DNA of 64,000 bases from Bradyrhizobium sp. CB1650 (GCF_029761915.1 NZ_CP121695.1:1517501-1581500), one strand, 5' to 3'. Numbered from the stretch's first letter, positions 24,600 to 34,643 are shown. Program-made: numbers and translations. Notes: generated by a model not told the origin, from the letters alone.

Positions 24600-25547
24600 A
24601 TGAGTGACGCAACCGTCTCGGAGCCCGGCCATCGCGTGAAGCCGCTGACGCCGGCGAAGCTGCGCGAATTGTCGGTCCGCTCCAACCTCAAGGGTGCTGT
24701 GCGCAGCCTCGGCCATTACGGCGTGATCGCCCTGGGCGGTACGCTGATCTGGAAAGTCTCGTCGACTTACGGCGTGCCGTGGGCGCTGCCGCTGATGGTG
24801 GTGCAGGGCTATTTCGTCGCCTTCCTGTTCATGGCGGTGCATGAGACCGCGCACAAGACAGCGTTCGCGAGCCGCGGCCTCAACCTTGCGGTCGGCTATC
24901 TCTCGGCCTTCATCATCGGATTGCCCTACGAATATTATTGCCTGTTTCACTGGGACCACCACCGCTACGCCCAGGATCCGGACAAGGACCCGGAGCTGGT
25001 CGTCGGCGTGAAGCCGACGTCCGACACGCAACTCGCGATCGCCTATAGCGGCCTGCTCCAGGTCGCCGGCCGCCTCTGGCTGATGCTCGGCCATGCCGTC
25101 ACCGGCAAGGTCACCGTGCCCTGGATCCCCGCAAACAAGTGCGCCACCATCGTCCTCGAAGCGCGCGCCTATCTCGCGCTCTATATCGTGCTGCTCGCGT
25201 TGTCGCTGTGGTTCTCCTCCGCGCTGCTGCTCTGGGTCTGGATCGTGCCGCTTCTCATCGGGCAATTCTTCCTCAGGCCCTATCTCTATGCCGAGCACAC
25301 CGGCTGCGAGCGCACCCGCAGCGCCTTCCACAACACCCGCACCACCTATACGGGCGCCATCGTCAAATGGTTCGCGTGGAACATGCCCTACCACGTCGAG
25401 CACCACGCCTATCCCTCGATCCCGTTTCATGCGCTGCCGAAGCTGAACGACATCGTCGACGGCGAGATCATCTATCGCGGCCGCGGTTACATCGGGACGA
25501 CGCGCGAGACCTGGGCGTGGTTTCGGAAGCAGGGAAGAGAAGCCTAG
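24600..25547 (+). CDS. Membrane fatty acid desaturase
   Basis: The 315-residue membrane di-iron enzyme has the three histidine boxes: HETAH (81-85), HWDHH (117-121) and HVEHH (about 261-265), with hydrophobic spans between them. It introduces a double bond or hydroxyl group into a fatty acyl or related chain with O2. The ATG at 24600 was chosen from the start of the conserved region and its GAGG 11 bases upstream; the frame is open for 180 bases further, inside the upstream gene. The TetR gene downstream is convergent. Desaturase genes are commonly under TetR-type control (DesT, FabR). Confidence 0.88.
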   Translation: MSDATVSEPGHRVKPLTPAKLRELSVRSNLKGAVRSLGHYGVIALGGTLIWKVSSTYGVPWALPLMVVQGYFVAFLFMAVHETAHKTAFASRGLNLAVGYLSAFIIGLPYEYYCLFHWDHHRYAQDPDKDPELVVGVKPTSDTQLAIAYSGLLQVAGRLWLMLGHAVTGKVTVPWIPANKCATIVLEARAYLALYIVLLALSLWFSSALLLWVWIVPLLIGQFFLRPYLYAEHTGCERTRSAFHNTRTTYTGAIVKWFAWNMPYHVEHHAYPSIPFHALPKLNDIVDGEIIYRGRGYIGTTRETWAWFRKQGREA

Positions 25548-25609
25548 TTTAGCCAAGTGCGAGCTGCATTCCCTTCTCCCTTGTGGGAGAAAGTGGCCAC
25601 CCGTGCGGC

Positions 25610-26215
25610 CTAACGCGGCCGCAACACCAGATCGACCAGGCTGCGCGCATAGGCCGGTGTGACCGGGGCGATGCCGAAGATGTAGCGGTAGAACAGGCTG
25701 CCGTAGATGGCATCGTAAAGATCTTCGGCCGGACCGTCGGCGAGGATGCTGCCATCCGCCTGGCCTGCGGCGATCATCTCCACCAGCGCGTCGCGGCGGA
25801 ACTGAAGATAGCGTGCGTAGAACAGCTCCGCCGATCCGGTCTTTGAGATGCATTCGGAAATCACCGCGAGCTGCACCTTGCCGAACTCGCCTTGCAGCGC
25901 CTCGGCATAGGCTGCGGCATGGCGACGGGTTCGCGCCACCGGCGTACCGGAAGTCGCCGGCGGCAGCGGCAGCATTTGCGCGGCGTGATGAAGGAAGGCG
26001 TCGATCAGGAGCGCCTCGCGCGACGGCCACCATTTGTAGATCGTCATCTTGGAGACGCTGGAGTGGCGCGCGACGGCGTCGATGGTGGTGGCCGCAAGGC
26101 CCGTCGCGGCCATCAGCGTGTAGGCGCTGTCGAGGATGGCGTTGGTGGTCTCGACCGAGCGGGGCCGGCCACGCCGCGGCGTCGGGTCAGCCGCTTCACT
26201 CGTGCCTTTCGCCAT
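25610..26215 (-). CDS. TetR-family transcriptional regulator
   Basis: The 201-residue regulator has an N-terminal helix-turn-helix (AATTIDAVARHSSVSKMTIYKWW, about 40-62) preceded by RRGRPRS and a C-terminal TetR_C-like ligand domain. The ATG at 26215 was chosen for GAGG five bases upstream; a longer start would add 20 Arg/Ala-rich residues. It is convergent with the desaturase. The only strong palindrome nearby is at 23440-23474, which it may bind; no such site occurs before its own start. Confidence 0.85.
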   Translation of the reverse strand: MAKGTSEAADPTPRRGRPRSVETTNAILDSAYTLMAATGLAATTIDAVARHSSVSKMTIYKWWPSREALLIDAFLHHAAQMLPLPPATSGTPVARTRRHAAAYAEALQGEFGKVQLAVISECISKTGSAELFYARYLQFRRDALVEMIAAGQADGSILADGPAEDLYDAIYGSLFYRYIFGIAPVTPAYARSLVDLVLRPR

Positions 26216-26323
26216 TGCCTCGCCCGGTCCTGTTGCGCCGCGCCGCCGTCTCGTTGCGGCCGCTCGGCCCGGCATAGCGCAGCCGCTGCGCCCGGCCTAG
26301 CGGAAATCGCGCAGGCCGGGCGG

Positions 26324-27481
26324 CTAGGCGCGCTGCCGCAAGGCTGCCGGCAGGTCCTGCCACTTCGACCAGGCGATGTAATAGGCAACGGCGGTCATGG
26401 CGGCGAAGCCGGCGAGGCTCACCGCGATCTGCATCAAAACCAGGTTGGGTCCGGTGATCAGGATGAGATGGCCGGCAAAGGACAGGAACACGCCGGCGCA
26501 GAACACCGCGAGCCACTCCTCGCCGCATCTGATCACCATCTGCAGCGACTTCCATTGCAGGGCCGGATGGTCGGCCGGCACCATATGCGTGGCGAGGAAG
26601 GCGAGCGCGAGGAAGTGCACCACGCGATAGGGCGCGAGGTTCTCCTTATCCGTCGGCGTGATGCTGTTGAGCACGACATCCGGCAGGTACGCGGCAAGCG
26701 CCGGCGAATGCCGCATCAGCGTCACCGCCATCGCGAATACGAGATAGGCGCCGGCGAGCACGCGCAACCAGGTCAGGCCGTGCAGCGCGCGGCCGGCCGC
26801 GCCGGTCACGGCGAACCAGCCGCCCAGCACCATCAGCATCTGCCAGCAGAACGGATTGAAGGTCCATTCCTGGTCCGGATAGAGGTGAAAGCTCCAGTCG
26901 AACCAGCGCGCGGCGACATAGAAGGCCACCGACGCGGCAAGCGTCAGGTTCGGGCGCCGCAACAGCCCCCACAGTGCGAACGGAAAGAACGCCATCAGCG
27001 GGATCATCAATTGCAAGAGGTCGAGGTTGAGCGGCTCCTCCTGCAGCACCAGCCCGCGCACCAGGATCCTGAGTGGATGCTCCAGGATGCCTGAGATGTT
27101 GTATTCGTGGATGATCTCCGGCGCCATCGATTGCGAGGCGACATAGGCAATGGCGTCGATGTAGATCACGAACAGCACGACATAGGCGGCATAGAGTCGC
27201 CAGACGCGGCGGAAGATCCGCGTCGCCGCGACGACGTAGCCGCGTTCCACCGCCATCTTACCGTGGATGATGGCAACGCCGTAGCCGACCACGAACACGA
27301 ACAGGTCGGCGGCGCCGCTGAAGCCGAAGTTGCGCAATGTCAGCAGGTTGGCAACATTGTTCGGGATGTGGTCAATGAAGATCGACCAGTTGGCAATCCC
27401 GAGCGTCAAATAGAGCCGGGCATCGTGCTGAAATGCGGCGAGGTTCGCCTTGACCGACGGTTTCATCGCAAAAAATGACAT
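26324..27481 (-). CDS. opgC: OpgC-family membrane acyltransferase (copy 2)
   Basis: The 385-residue membrane protein is a paralogue of the 17531-18748 gene. It shares FIDHIPNNVANLLTLRNFGF near residues 35-54, SGAADLFVFVVGYG, RRPNLTLAASVAFYV, WTFNPFCWQ and AVFCAGVFLSFAGH. It probably transfers an acyl group to a periplasmic glucan or other glycan. The TetR gene lies downstream on the same strand with a 108-base gap. The ATG at 27481 is used; an in-frame ATG at 27466 is an alternative. Confidence 0.8.
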   Translation of the reverse strand: MSFFAMKPSVKANLAAFQHDARLYLTLGIANWSIFIDHIPNNVANLLTLRNFGFSGAADLFVFVVGYGVAIIHGKMAVERGYVVAATRIFRRVWRLYAAYVVLFVIYIDAIAYVASQSMAPEIIHEYNISGILEHPLRILVRGLVLQEEPLNLDLLQLMIPLMAFFPFALWGLLRRPNLTLAASVAFYVAARWFDWSFHLYPDQEWTFNPFCWQMLMVLGGWFAVTGAAGRALHGLTWLRVLAGAYLVFAMAVTLMRHSPALAAYLPDVVLNSITPTDKENLAPYRVVHFLALAFLATHMVPADHPALQWKSLQMVIRCGEEWLAVFCAGVFLSFAGHLILITGPNLVLMQIAVSLAGFAAMTAVAYYIAWSKWQDLPAALRQRA

Positions 27482-27654
27482 TTGGAATCAGGGGCGCTGC
27501 TTTTAGCGGCAACGACCCGCCTATCCGAGTAGCGATTGCGTGAACGCGAGCCCGGCTCGCGCGGGTGGCGAAAAATTTCGCGTATCGACCTGTCGATTTC
27601 CCGCACCCCTGTTCGTCTTGCAGCCAGCGCAACTTCTGCAAAAGGGGAAACGAC

Positions 27655-28854
27655 ATGAGCTCCTATCGTTGGGTGATCGTGGCCTGCGGGGCCCTGATGA
27701 CCTGCGTCGGTATCGGCGCGATGTTTTCGCTCGCGGTCTATCTTCAGCCGATGTCGGCCGATACCGGCTGGTCGCGGACGGGCATTTCGACTGCAATGAC
27801 GATCGACTTCCTGGTGATGGGCGCCGCCGGCTTCGGCTGGGGCGCGCTGTCGGATCGCATCGGCCCGCGCGCGGTGACGCTGACCGGCGCCTGCCTGCTC
27901 GGGCTCGGCCTCGTGCTGGCGAGCGGCACGACGTCGCTGATCTCGTTTCAGCTCACCTATGGCGTGCTGGTCGGGCTTGCGGCCGGGGCTTTCTTCGCTC
28001 CGATGATCGCAGCCGTCACCGGCTGGTTCGAGCCCAAGCGCAGGAGCCTTGCGGTGTCGCTGGTCTCCGCCGGTATGGGCGTGGCGCCGATGACGATCTC
28101 GCCGTTCGCGCGCTACCTGATCTCGACCTATGACTGGCGCACGGCGATGATGACGATCGGCATCGCCGCGTGGGTCCTGCTGATCCCCACCTCGCTGCTC
28201 GTGCGGCGCGCACCGGTGGAGGGAGCGTCAGGTCCCGCGCGCGCCGTCGATGAGCCAAAGCTCAGCGTCGGAGAGGCGCTGCGCTCGCCGCAATTCGCCG
28301 TGCTGGCGCTGACCTTCCTCCTGTGTTGCGGCGCGCATTCGGGTCCGATCTTCCACATGGTGAGCTACGCGATCGGCTGCGGCATCGCTCCGCTCGCGGC
28401 GGTGTCGATCTACAGCGTCGAAGGCCTGTCCGGACTCGGTGGCCGCCTGCTGCTCGGTCTGCTCGCCGATCGTTTCGGGGCAAAGCCCGTGCTGATCTGC
28501 GGGCTCCTGGTGCAATCCGTCTGCATCGCGGCGTATCTGTTCGTGAACCGGCTCGAGGCGTTTTACGCGATCGCCGTCGTGTTCGGCACGGCGTATGGCG
28601 GCGTCATGCCGCTCTACGCGGTGCTGGCGCGGGAATCCTTCGGCCAGCGCATCATGGGTACAGTACTCGGCGCCATGACCATGGTCTCGGCGATCGGGAT
28701 GGCCTTCGGCCCCTGGGCCGGCGGGCGCATCTTCGATGCCAACAACAGCTACGCCTGGCTCTATCTCGGTGCCTCCGGCGTCGCGCTTGCGGCCGTGCTG
28801 GTGGCGCTGGTGTTCTCGCCGCGACGCGAGGAGCAGCTACTTCAGCCGGCGTGA
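27655..28854 (+). CDS. MFS transporter, OFA/MCT-like
   Basis: The 399-residue major-facilitator protein has 12 predicted membrane segments: MSSYRWVIVACGALMTCVG start, GWGALSDRIGPR between TM2 and TM3, GWFEPKRRSLAV after TM4, a central loop (about 195-215) and GGRLLLGLLADRFGAK in the C-terminal half. This resembles oxalate/formate antiporter and monocarboxylate-type carriers, so an organic anion is the likely substrate. AGGGGA precedes the ATG; a longer frame from 27565 lacks a ribosome site. Confidence 0.82.
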   Translation: MSSYRWVIVACGALMTCVGIGAMFSLAVYLQPMSADTGWSRTGISTAMTIDFLVMGAAGFGWGALSDRIGPRAVTLTGACLLGLGLVLASGTTSLISFQLTYGVLVGLAAGAFFAPMIAAVTGWFEPKRRSLAVSLVSAGMGVAPMTISPFARYLISTYDWRTAMMTIGIAAWVLLIPTSLLVRRAPVEGASGPARAVDEPKLSVGEALRSPQFAVLALTFLLCCGAHSGPIFHMVSYAIGCGIAPLAAVSIYSVEGLSGLGGRLLLGLLADRFGAKPVLICGLLVQSVCIAAYLFVNRLEAFYAIAVVFGTAYGGVMPLYAVLARESFGQRIMGTVLGAMTMVSAIGMAFGPWAGGRIFDANNSYAWLYLGASGVALAAVLVALVFSPRREEQLLQPA

Positions 28855-28875
28855 TTGGTCCGGCCGTGATACGAC

Positions 28876-28901
28876 AGCGCAGGCGGTCTGCCGCCTGCGC
28901 T
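28876..28901. terminator. Perfect 11-bp hairpin after the MFS gene
   Basis: AGCGCAGGCGG and CCGCCTGCGCT pair around TCTG, 22 bases after the stop codon. No T-run follows. It probably ends the MFS transcript before the htpG promoter. Confidence 0.5.
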
Positions 28902-28975
28902 GCATGGCCCGGCCCCGTGGCAGGGGGCGCCCGGGCGGGGTTCCGGGGGAGGGTAAGCGTTCCTCATCACATCCT

Positions 28976-29003
28976 CTTGATCCCTCCTCGCCTCGCGCTA
29001 TAT
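28976..29003 (+). promoter_or_regulatory. Heat-shock (RpoH) promoter of htpG
   Basis: CTTG (28976-28979), 18 bases, CTATAT (28998-29003) fits the alphaproteobacterial sigma-32 consensus (CTTG with a CYTATNT-like -10). It lies 38 bases before the htpG ATG. Confidence 0.7.
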
Positions 29004-29041
29004 CCCGGTTTTCTTCCTCCTTGATTTGACCGGGTAAACGC

Positions 29042-30916
29042 ATGACGACCACAGATACGGCTGCGCATACGCAGCCCTTCCAGGCCGAGGTTTCCGAGCT
29101 CCTGCACCTGATGGTGCACTCCGTCTATTCGGAGACCGACATCTTCCTGCGCGAGCTCGTCTCCAACGCCTCGGACGCCTGCGACAAGCTCCGCTATGAG
29201 GCGATCGCCAATCCGGCGCTGCTGGGCGAGGGCGACGCGCTGAAGATCCGCATCATCCCGAACAAGACGGCCAAGACACTCACGATCGCCGACAACGGTA
29301 TCGGCATGGAGCGGCAGGAGTTGATCGATCATCTCGGCACCATCGCCCGCTCCGGCACCAAGGCCTTCGTGGCGAAGCTGAAAGAGGCCAAGGACGGGCT
29401 CGGCCTGATCGGCCAGTTCGGCGTCGGCTTCTATTCCGCCTTCATGGTCGCCGAGAAGATCGTCGTCATCAGCCGCCGTGCGGGCGAAAGCGACGTCTGG
29501 ACCTGGACGTCCTCCGGCGGCTCCGGTTTCGAGATCGCCCGTGCGGGCGAGGAGGACGCCGCCCGCGTGAAGCGCGGCACCGAGATCGTCCTGCACCTGA
29601 AGGACGATGCCAAGAAATACCTCGAGACCTACGAGATCGAGCGCGTCGTCGGCGCCTATTCCGACAACATCCTCTTTCCGATCGAGCTCGTGCCGGAAGA
29701 GGGCGAGCCGCGCCAGATCAATTCGGCGAGCGCACTGTGGCAGCGGTCGAAATCCGAGCTGACGGCGGCAGACTACAAGAAGGCGTATCAGCAGATCGCG
29801 TCCGCCTTCGACGACCCCGCAATGACGCTGCACTATCGCGCGGAGGGTCGCTATTCCTACGCGGTGCTGCTGTTCGCGCCGTCGACGAAGCCGTTCGACC
29901 TGTTCGAGCCCGCACGCAAGGGCCGCGTGAAGCTCTATGTCCGCCGTGTCTTCATCACCGATGATGCCGACCTCCTGCCGGGCTATCTTCGCTTCGTCCG
30001 CGGCGTCGTCGACAGCGAGGACCTTCCGCTCAACATTTCGCGGGAGATGCTGCAGAACAATCCGCAGCTCGTCCAGATCCGCAAAGCGGTGGCGACCCGC
30101 GTCGTCAACGAGCTCGAAAGCCTCGCCGAGAAGGATGCGGACAACTTCACCAAGATCTGGGACGCGTTCGGTGCGGTGCTGAAAGAGGGCATCTACGAGG
30201 ACTTCGAACGCCGCGAAAAGCTGCTCGCGTTGTCGCGCTTCACTACCACCTCCGGCGAGAAGCGTTCGCTGAAGGACGTCGTCGCCGCCTTCAAGCCGAA
30301 CCAGACAGAGATCTACTATCTCGTCGGCGACAGCATCGAGCGGCTGAAGTCCAATCCGCGGCTCGAGGCGGCGACTGCGCGGGGCATCGAGGTGCTGCTG
30401 CTTTCCGACCCTGTCGATGCCTTCTGGACCTCGATGCCGATGGAGTTCGACGGCAAGCCGCTGAAGTCGCTGAGCCAGGGCGATCTCAACCTCGACCTGA
30501 TCCCGCGCGTCGACGAGACGGCCGAGGCGCCGAAGGATGAGCCGCCCGCCGACGAGGCTGCCACCATCGCCGTGATCAAGGCGTCGCTCGGCGAGCGCGT
30601 CAGCGATGTCAAGGCGTCCACGCGCCTGACTGCCTCCGCCTCCTGCCTCGTTGCCAGCACCGAGGGCCCGAGCCGCGAGCTCGAGCGTATCCTGGCGCAG
30701 CAGAACCGCGGCATGCGCACCAAGCCGATCCTCGAGATCAACCTGCGCCATCCGATGGTGGCGGCGATCACCAGGGCCCAGGCCGGGTCCAAGGTGGTCG
30801 ACGACCTCAGCCTGCTGCTGCTTGAGCAGGCGCAGATCCTCGACGGCGAATTGCCGGAAGACCCGGCGGCGTTCGCGGCCCGGCTCAACCGGCTGGTGCT
30901 GCAGGGGCTCGGTTAG
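29042..30916 (+). CDS. htpG: Molecular chaperone HtpG (Hsp90)
   Basis: The 624-residue bacterial Hsp90 has the N-terminal GHKL ATPase with [16 protein letters not shown] (about 32-47), [14 protein letters not shown] and GTEIVLHLK. The middle domain has the catalytic Arg region (ISREMLQ) and a C-terminal dimerisation domain ends the protein. Length and order are as in other HtpG proteins. It folds or stabilises client proteins in the cytosol, using ATP-driven clamp closure. The preceding RpoH-type promoter fits heat-shock control. It is monocistronic, followed by a family B repeat. Confidence 0.96.
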   Translation: MTTTDTAAHTQPFQAEVSELLHLMVHSVYSETDIFLRELVSNASDACDKLRYEAIANPALLGEGDALKIRIIPNKTAKTLTIADNGIGMERQELIDHLGTIARSGTKAFVAKLKEAKDGLGLIGQFGVGFYSAFMVAEKIVVISRRAGESDVWTWTSSGGSGFEIARAGEEDAARVKRGTEIVLHLKDDAKKYLETYEIERVVGAYSDNILFPIELVPEEGEPRQINSASALWQRSKSELTAADYKKAYQQIASAFDDPAMTLHYRAEGRYSYAVLLFAPSTKPFDLFEPARKGRVKLYVRRVFITDDADLLPGYLRFVRGVVDSEDLPLNISREMLQNNPQLVQIRKAVATRVVNELESLAEKDADNFTKIWDAFGAVLKEGIYEDFERREKLLALSRFTTTSGEKRSLKDVVAAFKPNQTEIYYLVGDSIERLKSNPRLEAATARGIEVLLLSDPVDAFWTSMPMEFDGKPLKSLSQGDLNLDLIPRVDETAEAPKDEPPADEAATIAVIKASLGERVSDVKASTRLTASASCLVASTEGPSRELERILAQQNRGMRTKPILEINLRHPMVAAITRAQAGSKVVDDLSLLLLEQAQILDGELPEDPAAFAARLNRLVLQGLG

Positions 30917-31009
30917 CGACGATGTAGGCGAGCACTATCGCCACACGTTCCACCGCGCTCCCTCGCTCCTTGCGGGGGAGGGAATGCATCTCGCGATTCT
31001 CTCTGCCGG

Positions 31010-31093
31010 CATTGCGAGGAGCCCTTGCGACGAAGCGATCCAGGACTGTTTCCGCGGAAGCAGTCTGGATTGCTTCGCTGCGCTCGCAATGAC
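31010..31093. repeat. Dispersed inverted repeat, family B
   Basis: CATTGCGAGGAGCCCTTGCG…AAGCAGTCTGGATTGCTTCG…CGCTCGCAATGAC is an imperfect copy of the family B element. It separates convergent htpG and the RND pump gene. Confidence 0.82.
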
Positions 31094-31116
31094 GTAGCCT
31101 GTGACGTCATCCTGGC

Positions 31117-34100
31117 TCACTCCGCCGCATCCTTCTGCTCATCCCTCTCGACCTCTACCTCCGGCTTCTTTTCCATCCAGCGCGACAGCAGGTTGGAGAA
31201 GCGATCGAGGTAGAGATAGACGACCGGGGTCGTGAACAGCGTCAGCGCCTGGCTCACCACGAGGCCGCCGACCATGGCATAGCCGAGCGGCTGGCGGATC
31301 TCGGCGCCGGTGCCGCTGCCGAGCATCAAGGGAACGCCGCCGAGCAGGGCCGCCATCGTCGTCATCATGATCGGGCGGAAGCGCAACAGCGCGGCCTGGC
31401 GGATCGATTGTTCCGGCGTAAGATGCTGCTCGCGCTCGGCGACGATGGCGAAGTCCACCATCATGATGCCGTTCTTCTTGACGATGCCGATCAGGAGGAT
31501 GACGCCGATCAGGGCGATGAGGCTGAAATCGAAGCCGAAGATCATCAGGATCGCGATCGCGCCGACGCCGGCCGACGGCAGCGTGGAGAGGATGGTCAGC
31601 GGGTGGATGTAGCTCTCATAGAGCACGCCCAGGACCAGGTAGACCACGACGAGCGCGGCCAGGATCAGCATCGGCACGGTGCTCAGCGATTGCTGGAACG
31701 CCTGCGCGGTGCCCTGGAAGGCCGTCGCCAGCGTCGGTGGTGCGCCCATCTCGCCGACCGCGCGCAATACCGCGTCGGTCGCTTGTCCCAGTGCCACGCC
31801 CTCGGCGAGGTTGAAGCTGATCGTCACCGCCGGAAATTGGCCTTGATGCGCGATCGCGAGCGGCCGCACCGGCTCGTTGGTCCAGGAGCAGATCACCGAG
31901 AGCGGTACCTGCTCGCCGGTCAGCGGCGACTTGAGGTAGATCTTGTCGAGCGTGTCGAGCTTGCCCTGCAGGTCGGGCGTGATCTCGAGGATCACGTGAT
32001 AGCTGTTGGTCTGGGTGAAATATTGCGCGACCTGGCGCTGACCGAACGCGTCGTAGAGCGTGTCGTCGATGAGCTGCGGCTGGATGCCGTAGCGTGCGGC
32101 GGTGTCGCGGTTGATCGTGAGCTGCAGTGTCGTGCCCTCGGTCTGCTGGTCGGTGGCGACGTCACGGAGCTGCGGCAGGCTCCTCATGCTCGCGAGGATC
32201 TTCGGCGCCCACTCGTTCAGCTCGGCGAGGTTGGCGTCCTGCAGCGTGAACTCGAACTGGGTGCGGGTGGCGCGGCCGCCGAGGCGCACGTCCTGGGAGG
32301 CCTGCATGTAGAGGCGTGCGCCCTCGACCTCGGCGAGCTTCGGTCGTAGCCGCGCGATGATCGCTTGCGCATTGGCGTCGCGCTCCGCGATCGGTTTGAG
32401 CGTGATGTACATGCGTCCCGAGTTCAACGCGGTGCCGCCGCCGCCGATGAACATCGCAATCGAATCGACGGCAGGGTCGGCCTGCACGATGGCGTTGAGC
32501 TCTTCCTGCCGCCGCTTCATCTCGGCGAAGGAGATGTCCTGCGGCATCTCGGAGACCGCGGTCAGGAAGCCGTTGTCCTGCTGCGGGAAGAAGCCTTTCG
32601 GGATCAGGATGAACAACACGGTCGAGAGTGCAACGGTGGCGAAGAAGATCAGAAGCGTGACGAAGCTATGCCGCAGCGCGAGGTCCAACCCGCGCTCATA
32701 GGCGCCGAGCAGGCGCTCGAACATCCGCTCGCTCCACTGGTAGAAACGGCCGTGCCGCGCCTCGTGGTCGGAGCGCAGGAAGCGCGAGGCCATCATCGGC
32801 GTCAAGGTCAGCGACACCACCAGCGAAACGAAGATCGCCATCGATAGCGTCACCGCGAATTCGCGGAACAGCCGGCCGATGATGCCACCCATCAGCAATA
32901 GCGGGATCAGCACGGCGACCAGCGAGATGCTGATCGAGACGATGGTGAAGCCGATCTCGGCAGCGCCCTTGTAGGCGGCGGCGAGCGGGCTCTCGCCGCG
33001 CTCGACGTAACGCGTGATGTTCTCCAGCATCACGATCGCGTCGTCGACGACGAATCCGACCGCAATCGTCAGCGCCATCAGCGAGAGATTGTCCAGCGAG
33101 TAGCCGAATACCCACATCAGCGAGCAGGCCCCGAGCAGCGCCAGCGGCACGGTGATGCTCGGGATGATCGTGGCCCAGAAGCTGCGCAGGAAGATGAAGA
33201 TGACCATCACCACCAGCGCGATGGTGATCATGAGCGTGATCTGCACGTCCTCGACCGCTGCGCGAATGGTGATGGTACGGTCGCTGATGATCTTGATCTT
33301 GATCGCCGGCGGGATCGCCGCGATCAGCCGCGGCAGTTGCGACTTGATGCGGTCGACGGTTTCGATGACGTTGGCGCCGGGCTGCTTGAAGATGACCAGG
33401 AACACGCCACGTTTGCCGTCGGCCCAGGCCGCGGTCTTCATGTCCTCGGGCCCGGCCACGGCCTCGCCGATGTCGCTGATCCGCAACGGCGCGCCGTTGC
33501 GATAGGCGACGATGACGTCCTTCCAGTGAGCGGCCTCGAGCAGTTGATCGTTGGCATAAATGGTGTAGGCCCGCCGCGGGCCGTCGATGTTGCCTTTCGG
33601 GCTGTCCGAGGTCGCGATCGCGATCTGGCCGCGCACGTCCTCCAGCGACAATCCCTTGGCGACGAGCTTGGCCGGATCGACCTGGATGCGCACGGAGGGC
33701 TTCTGCTGCCCGCCGACGAACACCTGCGCCACGCCGGGAAGCTGGCTGATCTGCTGCGCGAGCTGGGCATCGGTGCGGTCGCTGACGGTGGTCAGCGGCA
33801 GCGCGTCGGAGGTCGCCGACAGGATCATGATCGGCGAGTCCGCCGGGTTGACCTTCCGATAGGTCGGCGGCGAGGGCAGGTTCTTCGGCAACTGGCCGCT
33901 CGCCGCGTTGATCGCGGCCTGGACGTCGTTGGCGGCGGCGTCGATCAGGCGGTTGAGATCGAACTGAATGGTGATCGATGCCGAGCCGAGCGAGCTCGTC
34001 GAGGTCATCTGCGTGATGCCCGGAATCTGCGCGAGCTGGCGCTCGAGGGGCTGCGCCACCGAGGAGGCCATCGTCTCCGGGCTGCCGCCTGGAAGCGATG

Positions 34101-34251
34101 CGGACACCTGGATGGTCGGAAAGTCGACCTGCGGCAGCGGCGCGACCGGCAGCAGCGGATAGGCCACGAGGCCCACGAACAGGATACCCGCCATCAGCAG
34201 CGAGGTGCCGATCGGATAGCGGATGAACGGAGACGAGAAGCTCTCTTGCAT
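31117..34251 (-). CDS. RND efflux transporter permease (HAE-1/MdtBC-like), without adjacent adaptor
   Basis: The 1044-residue inner-membrane pump has 12 membrane spans and two large periplasmic loops. The proton-relay residues are present: adjacent Asp in TM4 (GFVVDDAIVMLENI) and Lys in TM10 (IGIVKKNGIMMVDFA). The sequence is closest to the multidrug MdtB/MdtC/MexW style. No membrane-fusion (adaptor) or TolC-type gene lies beside it in this window, so it must use a partner encoded elsewhere. ATG 34251 (MQESFSSPFIRYPIGTS) is preferred; a GTG at 34290 would add 13 residues. Confidence 0.9.
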   Translation of the reverse strand: MQESFSSPFIRYPIGTSLLMAGILFVGLVAYPLLPVAPLPQVDFPTIQVSASLPGGSPETMASSVAQPLERQLAQIPGITQMTSTSSLGSASITIQFDLNRLIDAAANDVQAAINAASGQLPKNLPSPPTYRKVNPADSPIMILSATSDALPLTTVSDRTDAQLAQQISQLPGVAQVFVGGQQKPSVRIQVDPAKLVAKGLSLEDVRGQIAIATSDSPKGNIDGPRRAYTIYANDQLLEAAHWKDVIVAYRNGAPLRISDIGEAVAGPEDMKTAAWADGKRGVFLVIFKQPGANVIETVDRIKSQLPRLIAAIPPAIKIKIISDRTITIRAAVEDVQITLMITIALVVMVIFIFLRSFWATIIPSITVPLALLGACSLMWVFGYSLDNLSLMALTIAVGFVVDDAIVMLENITRYVERGESPLAAAYKGAAEIGFTIVSISISLVAVLIPLLLMGGIIGRLFREFAVTLSMAIFVSLVVSLTLTPMMASRFLRSDHEARHGRFYQWSERMFERLLGAYERGLDLALRHSFVTLLIFFATVALSTVLFILIPKGFFPQQDNGFLTAVSEMPQDISFAEMKRRQEELNAIVQADPAVDSIAMFIGGGGTALNSGRMYITLKPIAERDANAQAIIARLRPKLAEVEGARLYMQASQDVRLGGRATRTQFEFTLQDANLAELNEWAPKILASMRSLPQLRDVATDQQTEGTTLQLTINRDTAARYGIQPQLIDDTLYDAFGQRQVAQYFTQTNSYHVILEITPDLQGKLDTLDKIYLKSPLTGEQVPLSVICSWTNEPVRPLAIAHQGQFPAVTISFNLAEGVALGQATDAVLRAVGEMGAPPTLATAFQGTAQAFQQSLSTVPMLILAALVVVYLVLGVLYESYIHPLTILSTLPSAGVGAIAILMIFGFDFSLIALIGVILLIGIVKKNGIMMVDFAIVAEREQHLTPEQSIRQAALLRFRPIMMTTMAALLGGVPLMLGSGTGAEIRQPLGYAMVGGLVVSQALTLFTTPVVYLYLDRFSNLLSRWMEKKPEVEVERDEQKDAAE

Positions 34252-34362
34252 GCCCTGAAACCATCGACTGGCCAGCGCATCTTCTCCCACGCGCGGCGGA
34301 GTCGCGCCCGAGAGCCCGAGCGCGAATGTGCGTTTCCTTCAGCCCTTATGTTTGTCGATTGC

Positions 34363-34384
34363 CCCGGACCATCGTCGGTCCGGG
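34363..34384. other. Hairpin in the 425-base region upstream of the RND and DUF3551 genes
   Basis: CCCGGACC and GGTCCGGG pair around ATCGTC. The region 34252-34676 between the divergent RND and DUF3551 genes otherwise holds no gene that I can support. Confidence 0.4.
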
Positions 34385-34617
34385 CCATCGTTGTCAGATG
34401 AGACTAGTCCGTTCGCGCCGGCCTGCGAACGGAATCCTGCGCCGGATGCTTGCGACCTTTGTCGAAGGAAAAGCGGCAGCGAGATATGCGTTCTTTGCAG
34501 ACCGAATGCGGGCCGTTTTTTCCGCCTTTGGGCTGGTGCGGCGCGACGCCTCAATCTTTTCAAGCGCGCGTCACAAGCGGGAGAGGTATGATCAGGAACG
34601 ATCGCTTCTGCCGCGCC

Positions 34618-34643
34618 GTTGTGCCATATCGAAATGGCATAAC
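34618..34643 (+). promoter_or_regulatory. Palindrome before the first DUF3551 gene
   Basis: GTTGTGCCAT and ATGGCATAAC are 10-base arms with one mismatch around ATCGAA. It ends 33 bases before the start codon, so it is either an operator or a 5' leader hairpin. Confidence 0.35.

Noticed and set aside
28967..30751. 594-codon open frame opposite htpG
   Set aside because: It is a shadow of the high-GC htpG frame: no domain, arginine/leucine/alanine-rich composition and no ribosome site.
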